This document shows, one piece after another, positions 8,925 to 17,114 of a stretch of 64,000 nt of DNA. Location: NCBI RefSeq assembly GCF_023051165.1, contig NZ_JALKIG010000005.1:1-64000 (forward strand), read 5' to 3'. This DNA is from Veillonella sp. KGMB01456. GTDB taxonomy: Bacteria > Bacillota > Negativicutes > Veillonellales > Veillonellaceae. Position 1 is the first letter of the stretch. Each line of letters opens with the position of its first letter. A program made the translations under genes and the position numbers. Below the pieces are notes generated by a model, which saw nothing but the letters and a program-made list of their open reading frames with translations, was not told the origin of the DNA and did not search any database.

Positions 8925-10307
8925 CTAAGACCCCTTCTTATTAGCCAACATATCAGCTAATGCATATACTTCATTTTTAAAATCATCGCCTCGTTCTTCA
9001 AAACAATGATACCAGTCAAAACTGGAGCATGCGGGCGACAATAAAACCACATCACCCGGTTTCGCCAATTCATGACCTTTCGCTACCGCTTCGGCCATAG
9101 AACGGACGCGCACAATGTCTTCAACACCGGCCGCTTTAGCGGATTCTTCAAAACGCGCTGCCGCATCACCCATGAGGACTAACGCTTTGGCATGTTTTTT
9201 GACCATGTTCATAAAATCGGTTAAATCCGTCATCTTATCATAGCCACCGGCCAACAAAACAACGGGCTCCTTAAATGATTCCAATGCTTTAATGGCAGAA
9301 TCTGTATTGGTTGCCTTCGAATCATTAAAATAAGTAGCTCCATCGATAACCGTAACCCGTTCCAGACGATGCTCTACAGCCTTAAAATTAGCGATTACAT
9401 CATGCAGTTGTGTTGCGGTAATACCTAAATCATAAGCCAAAGCAATGACTGCCAAAATATTTTCAATATTATGTCGGCCCGGCAAATGAATATCCGCCGT
9501 GCTGATAACAGCTTCCGCTTCATTATTACGAACGGCAAACAACTGATTATCCGCAAAATACGCTCCATCCGTCACACCATGTTCCTGACTGATGCAAAGT
9601 ACTTTGCCCGGTACGCGCGGTACCATCCCCGCCACTAACGGATCGTCCATATTGAGGACGGTTCGCTCCTTCGATGTTTGTTGCTTAAAAACATTCTCTT
9701 TAGCCGCCTGATAAGCTTCCATGGTTTTATGGCGCTGTAAGTGGTCCGGCGTAATATTCAACATGATGGCACCCAATGGTTTAAATGTTTTTACCGTTTC
9801 CAATTGATAGCTGGAAACTTCTGCCACCAAATAACCATCCGCCGGAATTTCATAGGCTGCTTCACTCAATGAATCGCCAATATTACCGCCCACCATTACA
9901 GGACGACCGGTTTGTTTCATGACTTCGCCCAATAATGTAGTAGTCGTAGTTTTGCCATTTGTACCAGTAATAGCGAGAATAGGTGCTTTGGAAATGTCAT
10001 AGGCCACTTCCACTTCGCCTACAATATCCATGTCCCGTTTAGCCGCTTCCACTAAAATAGGAATGGTAAGAGCAATCCCCGGTGAAACTACAATACGATC
10101 AACAGCCGCCAATAATTCATTATTCTGGCGGCCGGTAATAACGGTTACATGAGCCTCCTCCAATAGTGCCTTTTCAGCCGATGTAAACGCAACTTCTTTA
10201 TAATCGTTTAAAGTAACGTCAGCCCCCATTAATCCCAACACATGAGCGGCACCGATACCGCTCCGACCTGCGCCTAACACTAAAATTCGTTTACCCTTGT
10301 ACTCCAT
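8925..10307 (-). CDS. murD: UDP-MurNAc-L-alanine--D-glutamate ligase
   Basis: Mur ligase of 460 aa that adds D-Glu. Rossmann-type start VLGAGRSGIGAA, ATP loop GTNGKTTTTTLLGE, LNITPDHLQRH in the central domain and FNDSKATNTDSA in the C-terminal domain identify MurD. It is separated by 12 nt from mraY and by two bases from murG. Confidence 0.96.
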   Translation of the reverse strand: MEYKGKRILVLGAGRSGIGAAHVLGLMGADVTLNDYKEVAFTSAEKALLEEAHVTVITGRQNNELLAAVDRIVVSPGIALTIPILVEAAKRDMDIVGEVEVAYDISKAPILAITGTNGKTTTTTLLGEVMKQTGRPVMVGGNIGDSLSEAAYEIPADGYLVAEVSSYQLETVKTFKPLGAIMLNITPDHLQRHKTMEAYQAAKENVFKQQTSKERTVLNMDDPLVAGMVPRVPGKVLCISQEHGVTDGAYFADNQLFAVRNNEAEAVISTADIHLPGRHNIENILAVIALAYDLGITATQLHDVIANFKAVEHRLERVTVIDGATYFNDSKATNTDSAIKALESFKEPVVLLAGGYDKMTDLTDFMNMVKKHAKALVLMGDAAARFEESAKAAGVEDIVRVRSMAEAVAKGHELAKPGDVVLLSPACSSFDWYHCFEERGDDFKNEVYALADMLANKKGS

Positions 10308-10319
10308 GATTACGCCTAC

Positions 10320-11282
10320 CTATCGCATTACATAAATTAACAAACCACATACGGCAAACAAGCAACTGCCAAGCCAAAAACGGCTTACCACTTTTTGCTC
10401 ACTCCAACCGGACAATTCAAAATGATGATGAATCGGACTCATTTTGAAAACGCGTACACCACGTGTTTTAAAGGATACTACCTGAATAATAACGGACAAT
10501 GCTTCCATTACGAAAATGCCGCCGATAATGATGAGCAATAATTCCGTTTTAGTTAAAATAGCCATGCCCGCAAAGGCACCGCCCAATGCCAAGGAACCGG
10601 TATCACCCATGAACACCTTAGCCGGGTTGGAGTTGAAATATAAGAACCCCAGTACGGCACCGCAAAGAGCAATACCGAAGAAGGACACACTCGGCTGTAA
10701 CGCCAGCATACCGATAACGGTATAAGCAATAGCCGCAGCTGCCGACGTACCGGCTGCCAAACCGTCAAGGCCGTCCGTCAAGTTAACCGCATTCGTAGTC
10801 CCCACAATAATGATAAATACCAATACATAGTACATCATGCCTAAATCGAAGGTAGTATTTACAAACGGAACCCAGACGGTGGTAGGAATTACCATCACTT
10901 CCGTTGCAATATAGCAGAATACGGCAGACATAATAATCTGTCCCAATAATTTCTGTTTAGCCGTAAGACCTAAATTACGTTTTTTCACGGACTTAATAAA
11001 ATCATCTAAGAAGCCCAACAGGCCATGACCTAATGTCAAAAACAACAATACCCACGTAGCCATTTGAAACGGTGCAAATACAAGAACTGTTATCACCATA
11101 GCCAAAAGCATGAAAATACCACCCATCGTCGGGGTGCCCGCCTTAGCTAAATGGGCTTGCGGTCCGTCTTCGCGTATGCTTTGTTGTGCATGTAACTGCC
11201 GTAACAACGGTATTCCTATTTTTCCGAGTATTAACGTTATTACCAAGGAAGTAATAAACGCGAATAATAATTGCATGGTCAT
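10320..11282 (-). CDS. mraY: Phospho-N-acetylmuramoyl-pentapeptide transferase
   Basis: Polytopic membrane enzyme of 320 aa that makes lipid I from UDP-MurNAc-pentapeptide and undecaprenyl phosphate. Catalytic and signature motifs are FLDDFIKS, NLTDGLDGLA, MGDTGSLALGG and SPIHHHFELSGWSE; about ten transmembrane helices are visible. The start at 11282 follows AAGGAGCGATAGTTCGA; ATG at 11276 is also possible. A 286-nt gap with its own promoter separates it from murF, so expression need not depend only on the mraZ promoter. Confidence 0.96.
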   Translation of the reverse strand: MTMQLLFAFITSLVITLILGKIGIPLLRQLHAQQSIREDGPQAHLAKAGTPTMGGIFMLLAMVITVLVFAPFQMATWVLLFLTLGHGLLGFLDDFIKSVKKRNLGLTAKQKLLGQIIMSAVFCYIATEVMVIPTTVWVPFVNTTFDLGMMYYVLVFIIIVGTTNAVNLTDGLDGLAAGTSAAAAIAYTVIGMLALQPSVSFFGIALCGAVLGFLYFNSNPAKVFMGDTGSLALGGAFAGMAILTKTELLLIIIGGIFVMEALSVIIQVVSFKTRGVRVFKMSPIHHHFELSGWSEQKVVSRFWLGSCLFAVCGLLIYVMR

Positions 11283-11350
11283 TCGAACTATCGCTCCTTA
11301 CATTACGGCCTTTATGAAGCCGATTAACTCACTATTTTTACATGGTTTTA

Positions 11351-11366
11351 CAGATGTTGTTATCTG
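11351..11366. repeat. Short inverted repeat in the mraY leader
   Basis: CAGAT and ATCTG flank a GTTGTT loop. It is downstream of the predicted mraY promoter and so would be in the transcript. It could be an operator half-site pair or nothing more than a weak hairpin. Confidence 0.25.
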
Positions 11367-11399
11367 CTTTAGCTTTATAGAAAAACAAAGCCGCTATCT

Positions 11400-11428
11400 A
11401 TGGTAGTACATATAAGGCTGTAATGCAA
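11400..11428 (-). promoter_or_regulatory. Internal promoter in front of mraY
   Basis: TTGCAT (11423-11428), 17 bp and TACCAT (11400-11405) on the minus strand. It would give a leader of about 110 nt before mraY and split the cluster into mraZ-to-murF and mraY-to-ddl parts. Confidence 0.45.
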
Positions 11429-11494
11429 ATATAATTCTCGTTTTTTTGAAAAACTTCGGCTACAAACTACCACAACCGGACAAACGTCTTTACT

Positions 11495-11593
11495 GAGGTG
11501 CTTAACGGTCATTGCCAAGGCACTTTACGGTCTTACTTTACGTTCTTCCTTATCATAATTCTTACTGTTTATTGAAGTGCCTCACGGTCTTCA
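11495..11593 (-). repeat. Degenerate repeats of the murF 3' end
   Basis: The last codons of murF (minus strand around 11574-11593, GAAGACCGTGAGGCACTTC) are echoed twice downstream: AAGACCGTAAAGTGCCT at 11518-11534 and ATGACCGTTAAGCACCTC at 11495-11512. The shared core is GACCGTnArg followed by a short pyrimidine-rich block. They may be remnants of local duplication or a repeated protein-binding site. Confidence 0.4.
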
Positions 11594-12945
11594 AATTCAT
11601 TGACTACCCGTTCCATACGAAGGCCACGGGAGCCTTTAACCAAAATAACATCACCTTTAGCGCGCACATCACAATATACATTAACCATATCTAAATGGCT
11701 GTCGCAAATTTTAGCTATGCGAATGCCTGCCGCTTTTGCTTCACGAGCAATAAATTTTGCGGCCTCACCAAAAGTATATACTTGATCGTAACCTTCTGCC
11801 ACCAGTAAACGACCGATTTCACGATGATGTTCTTCGGAAAACTCACCTAACTCCAACATATCACCGAGCATGGCAATTTTTCGTTTACCGTCGAGCTGTC
11901 CCAAGGCTTTAATCGATTCCGCCATGGACATAGGATTGGCATTATAGGCGTCATTGAGGACAACGAAGTCACCAAAGGAAACAATTTCCTGGCGCATCGG
12001 CATACCTTTAAAAGAACCCAATGCCTTAGCAATTTTCTGTGAAGATACACCTAAGGAACGGCCTACCGCAATAGCGGCCAGCGCGTCATATACATTGTGT
12101 TCCCCAATCATCGGCAAGAATACATCAAATACTTCATCAAAACTGCGGCAAGTAAATTTAATGCCGTCTTTTTTATAGCGCAATTTAAAGCCTGAAATAG
12201 TCGCTTTTTCTTTGATGCCGTAATAGATGATTTTACCTTTCGTTAAATTCCCCATCTGACGAACAAATTCATCATCTTCATTTAAAATAGCTGTTCCGTC
12301 AACCGGAATATGTTGAATCAATTCGCTCTTGGCTTTCGCTATGTTTTCACGAGAGCCTAAAAGTTCAATATGACTATTCCCTACATTCGTAATCACACCT
12401 ACCGTCGGTTCGGCGATGCGAGCCAATTCATCAATTTGACCGAGCCCGCGCATCCCCATTTCCACCACACAGGCTTCATGGTCGGCTGTAAGTTGCAACA
12501 ATGTTTTTGGCAAACCGATTTCATTGTTAAAGTTCTTTTCTGTTTTCAGAACATTAAACTTACTGCCCAGTACAGCGGCAATCATTTCCTTCGTCGTAGT
12601 TTTACCGGATGAGCCGGTAACAGCAACTACGGGAATATCAAAACGACGGCGATGATAATTAGCTAATTGCTGATACGCCAATAGCGGTGACGCTACTTCA
12701 ATGCAGATGAGATCGTTGGCAGTATGCCCCGGTTTTACCAAGGCACCGAGCGCTCCGTTAGCCCGGGCTTGCGGCAAAAAATCATGCCCGTCAAAAGTGT
12801 CACCCGTCAAAGCAACAAATAGCGAACCTTCTTCAATGGTACGTGTATCGGTGGATACATTAGTAAATACTGTTGTTTCACTTGCTTTCCCGTTGTAGGT
12901 ACCGCCTGTTACGGTCAACACCTCCCGGAGCGTAAACTCTGCCAT
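11569..12945 (-). CDS. murF: UDP-MurNAc-tripeptide--D-Ala-D-Ala ligase
   Basis: Mur ligase of 458 aa that adds the D-Ala-D-Ala dipeptide made by Ddl. It shows the ATP loop GSSGKTTTKEM, EMGMRGLGQI, LNDAYNANPMSM and the C-terminal ELGEFSEEHH. The start follows AAGGAGAGATAAAA, two bases after murE. Its final codons are the source of the repeats listed just downstream. Confidence 0.96.
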   Translation of the reverse strand: MAEFTLREVLTVTGGTYNGKASETTVFTNVSTDTRTIEEGSLFVALTGDTFDGHDFLPQARANGALGALVKPGHTANDLICIEVASPLLAYQQLANYHRRRFDIPVVAVTGSSGKTTTKEMIAAVLGSKFNVLKTEKNFNNEIGLPKTLLQLTADHEACVVEMGMRGLGQIDELARIAEPTVGVITNVGNSHIELLGSRENIAKAKSELIQHIPVDGTAILNEDDEFVRQMGNLTKGKIIYYGIKEKATISGFKLRYKKDGIKFTCRSFDEVFDVFLPMIGEHNVYDALAAIAVGRSLGVSSQKIAKALGSFKGMPMRQEIVSFGDFVVLNDAYNANPMSMAESIKALGQLDGKRKIAMLGDMLELGEFSEEHHREIGRLLVAEGYDQVYTFGEAAKFIAREAKAAGIRIAKICDSHLDMVNVYCDVRAKGDVILVKGSRGLRMERVVNEFEDREALQ

Positions 12946-12947
12946 TT

Positions 12948-14432
12948 TTATCTCTCCTTTAATGCTTCGCGGGCTACTTCCCGATCGTCAAAATGAATCG
13001 TTTTATCTTTTAAAATCTGATAATCTTCATGGCCCTTGCCGGCGATGATTACCACATCACCTGCTTTGGCATCTTTGATAGCGGCATGAATGGCGCTGCG
13101 GCGATCCGTAATAACGGAATATACCGAACCTTCCCGCAAGCCTTCTTTTACACCCTCTGCCACTTGAGCCACTATTTTTTTAGGATCTTCCGTACGCGGA
13201 TTATCGGAAGTTACGAAGATTTCATCACCATACTGCGCAGCAATGCGGCCCATAATCGGACGCTTCGTGGCATCACGGTCACCACCGCAACCAAATACTA
13301 CGAGAATGTGACGCTCCACAATTTTTTGAGCAGTTTGCAGGATATTTTCCAAACCGTCCGGTGTATGCGCATAATCCACAACAACAGCGAACGGCTGACC
13401 TTCTTCTACCAACTCAAAACGTCCCGGTACGGCCGTGAAATCACTCAACGCTTCAATAATGGCTTCCATCTTCACGCCTTCAAAGAGACAAGCACCGATG
13501 GCCGCCAAGGTGTTATACACATTGAAAAGACCGGTAATACGCATGTGAATCGGATATTCTTTACCTTCATACACAATATCATAGGCGCTCGTCTTAGCCG
13601 TTATGGTAAGGTTTTCACCTTCCAAGGTACCTTTCCCTTTAGTACCGTACGTAATGAGCGGTGCGGAGTTCTTTGTCATAACGCGTTCACCGTGAGGATC
13701 ATCGATATTAATGACAGCCCCTTTATTTTGCTTATGTTGATTTGGCGCACTTACCTGTTCAAACAATTTACATTTGGCCGCCAAGTAATTTTCAAAGGTT
13801 TTATGGAAATCGAGATGGTCTTGTGTCAAATTTGTGAAAACGGCTGTATCGTATTCCACGCCGGCCACTCGGTTGAGCGCCAAAGCGTGCGATGATACTT
13901 CCATGATACAATGCGTTACCCCTTCAGCCACCATTTGGCTCAAAATGTGTTGCAAGTCAACCACATCCGGGGTCGTATTGTGAATCGGATAGGTTTTATC
14001 CCCAATAACTACGTGAACCGTACCGATGATCCCCACTTTATACCCCTGAGCTCGCAAGATGTGGCCGATAATATGGGTCGTTGTAGTTTTACCGTTTGTA
14101 CCGGTTACCCCAATCATACGCATTTTACAACCGGGATAGTCATAAAAAAACGGTACACATTGCTGCATAGCGATTCGTGTATCGTCAACAGTCAGTACAC
14201 TTACCGCAGCCGGCACATCGATCGGTTCTGACGCCAATATAGCTACCGCCCCGGCTTCAACGGCTTTTTGTACATAATCATGACCATTTACATGAGCACC
14301 GGTTAGGCAGATAAATAAACTGCCTTGTTTTACTTCTCGCGAATCCGCCGTAATATGGCTGATAACAGTATCGGTAGCTCCTTTGACGCTTACGCCGCTT
14401 ATCACATTTATTAATTCTTGTACTGTTTTCAC
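12948..14432 (-). CDS. murE: UDP-MurNAc-tripeptide synthetase (meso-diaminopimelate-adding)
   Basis: Mur ligase of 494 aa. The ATP loop GVTGTNGKTTTTH, the carbamylated-lysine region and the C-terminal TSDNPRTEDP are seen. DNPR is the established signature of meso-diaminopimelate-specific MurE, so the peptidoglycan is expected to be of the m-DAP type, as known for Negativicutes. It begins with GTG after GGAGGAAATGTT. The junction with ftsL, where a pbp/ftsI gene is normally found, holds only a hairpin. Confidence 0.96.
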   Translation of the reverse strand: MKTVQELINVISGVSVKGATDTVISHITADSREVKQGSLFICLTGAHVNGHDYVQKAVEAGAVAILASEPIDVPAAVSVLTVDDTRIAMQQCVPFFYDYPGCKMRMIGVTGTNGKTTTTHIIGHILRAQGYKVGIIGTVHVVIGDKTYPIHNTTPDVVDLQHILSQMVAEGVTHCIMEVSSHALALNRVAGVEYDTAVFTNLTQDHLDFHKTFENYLAAKCKLFEQVSAPNQHKQNKGAVINIDDPHGERVMTKNSAPLITYGTKGKGTLEGENLTITAKTSAYDIVYEGKEYPIHMRITGLFNVYNTLAAIGACLFEGVKMEAIIEALSDFTAVPGRFELVEEGQPFAVVVDYAHTPDGLENILQTAQKIVERHILVVFGCGGDRDATKRPIMGRIAAQYGDEIFVTSDNPRTEDPKKIVAQVAEGVKEGLREGSVYSVITDRRSAIHAAIKDAKAGDVVIIAGKGHEDYQILKDKTIHFDDREVAREALKER

Positions 14433-14460
14433 AACATTTCCTCCATCTCAAACAAGGAAA

Positions 14461-14481
14461 GCAGCTCACTTCCGGAGCTGC
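14461..14481 (-). terminator. Hairpin between ftsL and murE
   Basis: GCAGCTC (14461-14467) pairs with GAGCTGC (14475-14481) around a 7-nt loop; on the minus strand it is followed by TTTCCTTG. The U tract is weak, so it may be a partial terminator or a processing/stability element rather than a full stop. Confidence 0.4.
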
Positions 14482-14494
14482 CTCATACCGTAGT

Positions 14495-14911
14495 TTAGTC
14501 CCTGATGCGTGCTGTTACTTTCACATCACGTTCTACAGTAGTACCTTTGCTGTTGTACACAAAAGCATCGGGCAAAACCATTCCCAATTTATCTTGCGCA
14601 ATCTGCTGAATCCGTGTAGGCGACTTCAATTCCGCTACTTCCAGACTCAACTCTTCATTATCTCTGGTCAATTGAACAACCTGTTGTTGCATGCTTACCA
14701 ATTCATAACCGGCACCGGCTTTCACCACACGGCCTCCCAAAACGGTAGCCCCTACAACGCCAACCATGGCTAATAACACTAAAATCTGTTTCAATTCCGG
14801 CGACGCGTTACTAAATACACCAACCTGCTTCGCTCGACGTGTTTTAGTTGGTATATATGGTCTCGCCGTCGGTTGTGCAACGCGTACACCGACTGTCTTT
14901 CTCGCTAACAT
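14495..14911 (-). CDS. ftsL: FtsL-like division protein
   Basis: A small bitopic protein of 138 aa: basic N-terminus (1-40), one transmembrane helix (about 41-60), then a heptad-like coiled coil (about 68-97) and a short tail with KLGMVLPDAF, the usual FtsL/DivIC end motif. It is expected to sit in the divisome with FtsQ/DivIB. Sequence identity in this family is low, so the call rests on architecture and on its place just after rsmH. Confidence 0.85.
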   Translation of the reverse strand: MLARKTVGVRVAQPTARPYIPTKTRRAKQVGVFSNASPELKQILVLLAMVGVVGATVLGGRVVKAGAGYELVSMQQQVVQLTRDNEELSLEVAELKSPTRIQQIAQDKLGMVLPDAFVYNSKGTTVERDVKVTARIRD

Positions 14912-14930
14912 ATAATCAACCCCCCGTTAT

Positions 14931-15863
14931 CTATACCTTTTCGGCTACCCGTAACTTGGCGCTCCGCGCTCGCGGGTTCGCTGTTACTTCCTCATTGCCC
15001 GGCTCAATCGCCTTATTTCTTGCTTTTACGACTGCCACATGATGGCAAACACAAACCGGCAGTTCCGGCGGACAAATACAACCGGTACTCAATTCCTTAA
15101 AGGTTTGCTTCGTAATTCTATCTTCTAATGAGTGGAATGTAATAACACCGATACGACCGCCCGGTTTTAATAAATCCACTGCATCTTTAAAACTGTCTTT
15201 TAAAATAGCCAACTCCTGATTCACTTCAATGCGAATCGCCTGAAATGTTCGTTTAGCCGGATGCGGACCTTCACGGCGTGCCCCGGCGGGAATGGCCTGT
15301 TTGATAATTTTGGTTAATTCACCGGTGGTAGTAATCGGTTTTTCAGAACGAGCCGCTACTATGAATTGTGCAATTCGTTTCGCCCATCGTTCTTCCCCAT
15401 AATCCTGAATGATTCGCACCAAGTCAGCTTCACTGTAGCCATTGACTATATCCGCAGCCGTCAAGTTCCCCTGCCTATCCATGCGCATGTCCAAAGGACC
15501 GTCCTGCATATAGGAGAAACCTCGTTCCGCTGTGTCCAGCTGATAACTTGAAACGCCTAAATCAAAGATAAATCCGTCTACCTCCGTAATGCCGCGGCTC
15601 GTAAGGGCCGTTTTCAAATCTTTGAAATTAGTGGGAATCGTCATAACTCGGCATTTTAAATCAGCCAGTCGTTCCGTCGCGGTCGCCAGCGCCACTTCAT
15701 CTTGATCGAGTCCGATGAGTAAGCCGTCAGCGGCCAATTGCTCGCCTAGCGCATGAGCATGACCGGCTCCGCCTAACGTGCAATCCACGTAAATCCCATG
15801 GGGATTTGTTAATACAGCGTTTACTGTTTCGTTAAGCAATACGCTTACATGATGAAATTCCAT
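14931..15863 (-). CDS. rsmH: 16S rRNA (cytosine-1402-N4)-methyltransferase
   Basis: SAM-dependent methyltransferase of 310 aa (MraW) acting on C1402 of 16S rRNA. The start at 15863 (MEFHHVSVLL) is set by GGAAAGGAGCGGACCC; an in-frame codon at 15911 lacks such a site. Motifs are YVDCTLGGAGHA, GLDQDEVAL, FDLGVSSYQLD and TFHSLEDR. It follows mraZ by about 150 nt in which nothing else is evident. Confidence 0.96.
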   Translation of the reverse strand: MEFHHVSVLLNETVNAVLTNPHGIYVDCTLGGAGHAHALGEQLAADGLLIGLDQDEVALATATERLADLKCRVMTIPTNFKDLKTALTSRGITEVDGFIFDLGVSSYQLDTAERGFSYMQDGPLDMRMDRQGNLTAADIVNGYSEADLVRIIQDYGEERWAKRIAQFIVAARSEKPITTTGELTKIIKQAIPAGARREGPHPAKRTFQAIRIEVNQELAILKDSFKDAVDLLKPGGRIGVITFHSLEDRITKQTFKELSTGCICPPELPVCVCHHVAVVKARNKAIEPGNEEVTANPRARSAKLRVAEKV

Positions 15864-16017
15864 GGGTCCGCTCCTTTCCGACTTCGAAATTATGTTTTCA
15901 CCCTTAATCAAACATTCACTATATCGCTATAGTATTGCATTACTTCGTAATAAATAGCCAAAATACTTCCATTTTTACCATACAGCTTCAACATTCAATC
16001 TTAAATTGCAGCTTAAA

Positions 16018-16452
16018 TTACAAGAAGAAGTCTTCCATGTTTTCTGATAATTGTTCCATATTATCATCCATGTCTTCCTGGTAAGCCAACCAATGTTCAC
16101 GGTTCCAAATTTCTACGTGATCCCCGATACCGAGTACCATTACTTCTTTTTGAAGTTTGGCAAATTCACGCAGTGTAGCCGGCACCAAAATACGACCTTG
16201 ACGATCGAATTCCAACTCGGTGGCATTGGCAAAAAGTTGACGTTTAAGCCCACGAACACCGGCTTTGTTGTTCGGTTGCTTCATCATCTGCATAGCCTTG
16301 GCGGTAAATACTTCGGTCGTATAAATGGCGAGACAATTATCGTAGCTCTTGGACATAATACAGGTTTCGCCTAATTGTTCGCGTAATTTTGCGGGAATAA
16401 TTAAGCGCCCCTTCGTATCAATGGTATGTGAATATTCACCCATGAACATCAT
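16018..16452 (-). CDS. mraZ: Transcriptional regulator MraZ
   Basis: A 144-aa protein with two SpoVT/AbrB-like half domains: MGEYSHTIDTKGRLIIPAKLRE near the N-terminus (split here as GEYSHTIDTKGR and LIIPAKLRE) and FDRQGRILVPATLRE around 79-93. MraZ forms rings and represses its own dcw promoter by binding direct repeats at about 10-bp spacing. The first of two adjacent ATG codons at 16452 is 7 nt from GGAGG. The repeat-rich upstream region fits autoregulation. Confidence 0.95.
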   Translation of the reverse strand: MMFMGEYSHTIDTKGRLIIPAKLREQLGETCIMSKSYDNCLAIYTTEVFTAKAMQMMKQPNNKAGVRGLKRQLFANATELEFDRQGRILVPATLREFAKLQKEVMVLGIGDHVEIWNREHWLAYQEDMDDNMEQLSENMEDFFL

Positions 16453-16468
16453 TGTCTCACCTCCTTTT

Positions 16469-16533
16469 ACACTTTCCCTATCTTATCTACCACTATATGG
16501 TAAATTCTACCACATTCCCCCACTTAATAACAA
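16469..16533 (-). promoter_or_regulatory. mraZ promoter with overlapping MraZ-type boxes
   Basis: On the minus strand TTGTTA (16528-16533) and TAGAAT (16504-16509) are 18 bp apart. GTGG cores at 16520-16523, 16510-16513 and 16490-16493 are spaced by 10 and 20 bp, and a weaker GTGT at 16469-16472 follows after 21 bp. Two boxes fill the -35/-10 spacer. The 10-bp phasing on one strand matches the known layout of MraZ operators. Confidence 0.65.
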
Positions 16534-16677
16534 TAAAATCTGCAAATTTTAGCGAAATTTAGCAAAAAAATCTTTTAACCAAACATTTAATCGCAAATTG
16601 GCGCTACTACAACGATTTTTTGTTCCCTCTTTTAGTCGATATGTGCGAAGAAATAAGGCTTTAATTTTTGAGCCCCT

Positions 16678-16731
16678 CCACTTCACACCACCACAACTAA
16701 AAAATCATTAACAAACACCACTTTTTGCCAC
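16678..16731 (-). repeat. Phased GTGG motifs upstream of mraZ
   Basis: GTGG occurs on the minus strand at 16678-16681, 16688-16691, 16691-16694, 16718-16721 and 16728-16731. Two pairs are exactly 10 bp apart and the two pairs are 40 bp apart, so they keep the same helical phase as the boxes in the mraZ promoter. No open gene explains them. Confidence 0.5.
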
Positions 16732-16767
16732 CGATTATTTTCAAAACTTTCAGCACCTGATAAAAAT

Positions 16768-16863
16768 CCCCCACTTTTTGGGATACAGCAGCCCCCACTT
16801 TTTGGGATACGGCAGCCTCCACTTTTTGGGATACGGCAGCCTCCACTTTTTGGGATACAGCAG
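16768..16863 (-). repeat. 24-bp tandem repeat, four copies plus a decayed fifth
   Basis: Units start at 16768, 16792, 16816 and 16840, each differing at only one to three bases; a diverged fifth begins at 16864. Every unit contains AAAAAGTGGGGG or AAAAAGTGGAGG on the minus strand, close to the promoter box AAGTGGGGGA of mraZ. A minus-strand frame 16697-16894 (65 codons) reads through it as the octapeptide AVSQKVEA/AVSQKVGA four times. That frame has ATG but no clear ribosome binding site, so coding is doubtful. Confidence 0.85.
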
Positions 16864-17038
16864 GGACCACTATTTGATCCTCTAAAATCTCCATATTCGG
16901 TGCACCGACTCTTTTGAGTACGCCAACTCCTAAAACAGAAAGACTATAGTTTTCAGTATTCCTTTACTTCATACGATTGCAGTCTTTTTTCATCATTTAT
17001 GATAATTATCTATATCAGTCAAAAATAATGCTTGCATC

Positions 17039-17047
17039 TGCTATACT
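17039..17047 (+). promoter_or_regulatory. Extended -10 promoter of the exporter gene
   Basis: TGCTATACT is an extended -10 element (TGnTATACT) about 65 nt before the start at 17115. No good -35 is seen at 17 bp, which extended -10 promoters tolerate. Confidence 0.45.
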
Positions 17048-17114
17048 ATACTTAGACAGATAAAAGGATTAAATTAAGCCCCTTACATGCTTACTGATAG
17101 AAAGGACTAATTCT

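Noticed and set aside
13029-13895. A 288-codon open frame on the plus strand opposite murE
   Set aside because: It is fully antisense to a clear murE, has no ribosome binding site and its composition mirrors murE codons.
16768-16863. CRISPR array
   Set aside because: Units are directly joined with no unique spacers and no cas genes lie nearby.
16697-16894. Octapeptide-repeat small protein as a firm gene
   Set aside because: No credible ribosome binding site and the repeats can be explained as DNA sites; kept as a repeat and as a finding only.
16937-16996. AAGACT...AGTCTT pairing as a plus-strand terminator
   Set aside because: Only about seven base pairs with a loop over 40 nt; not a credible terminator.
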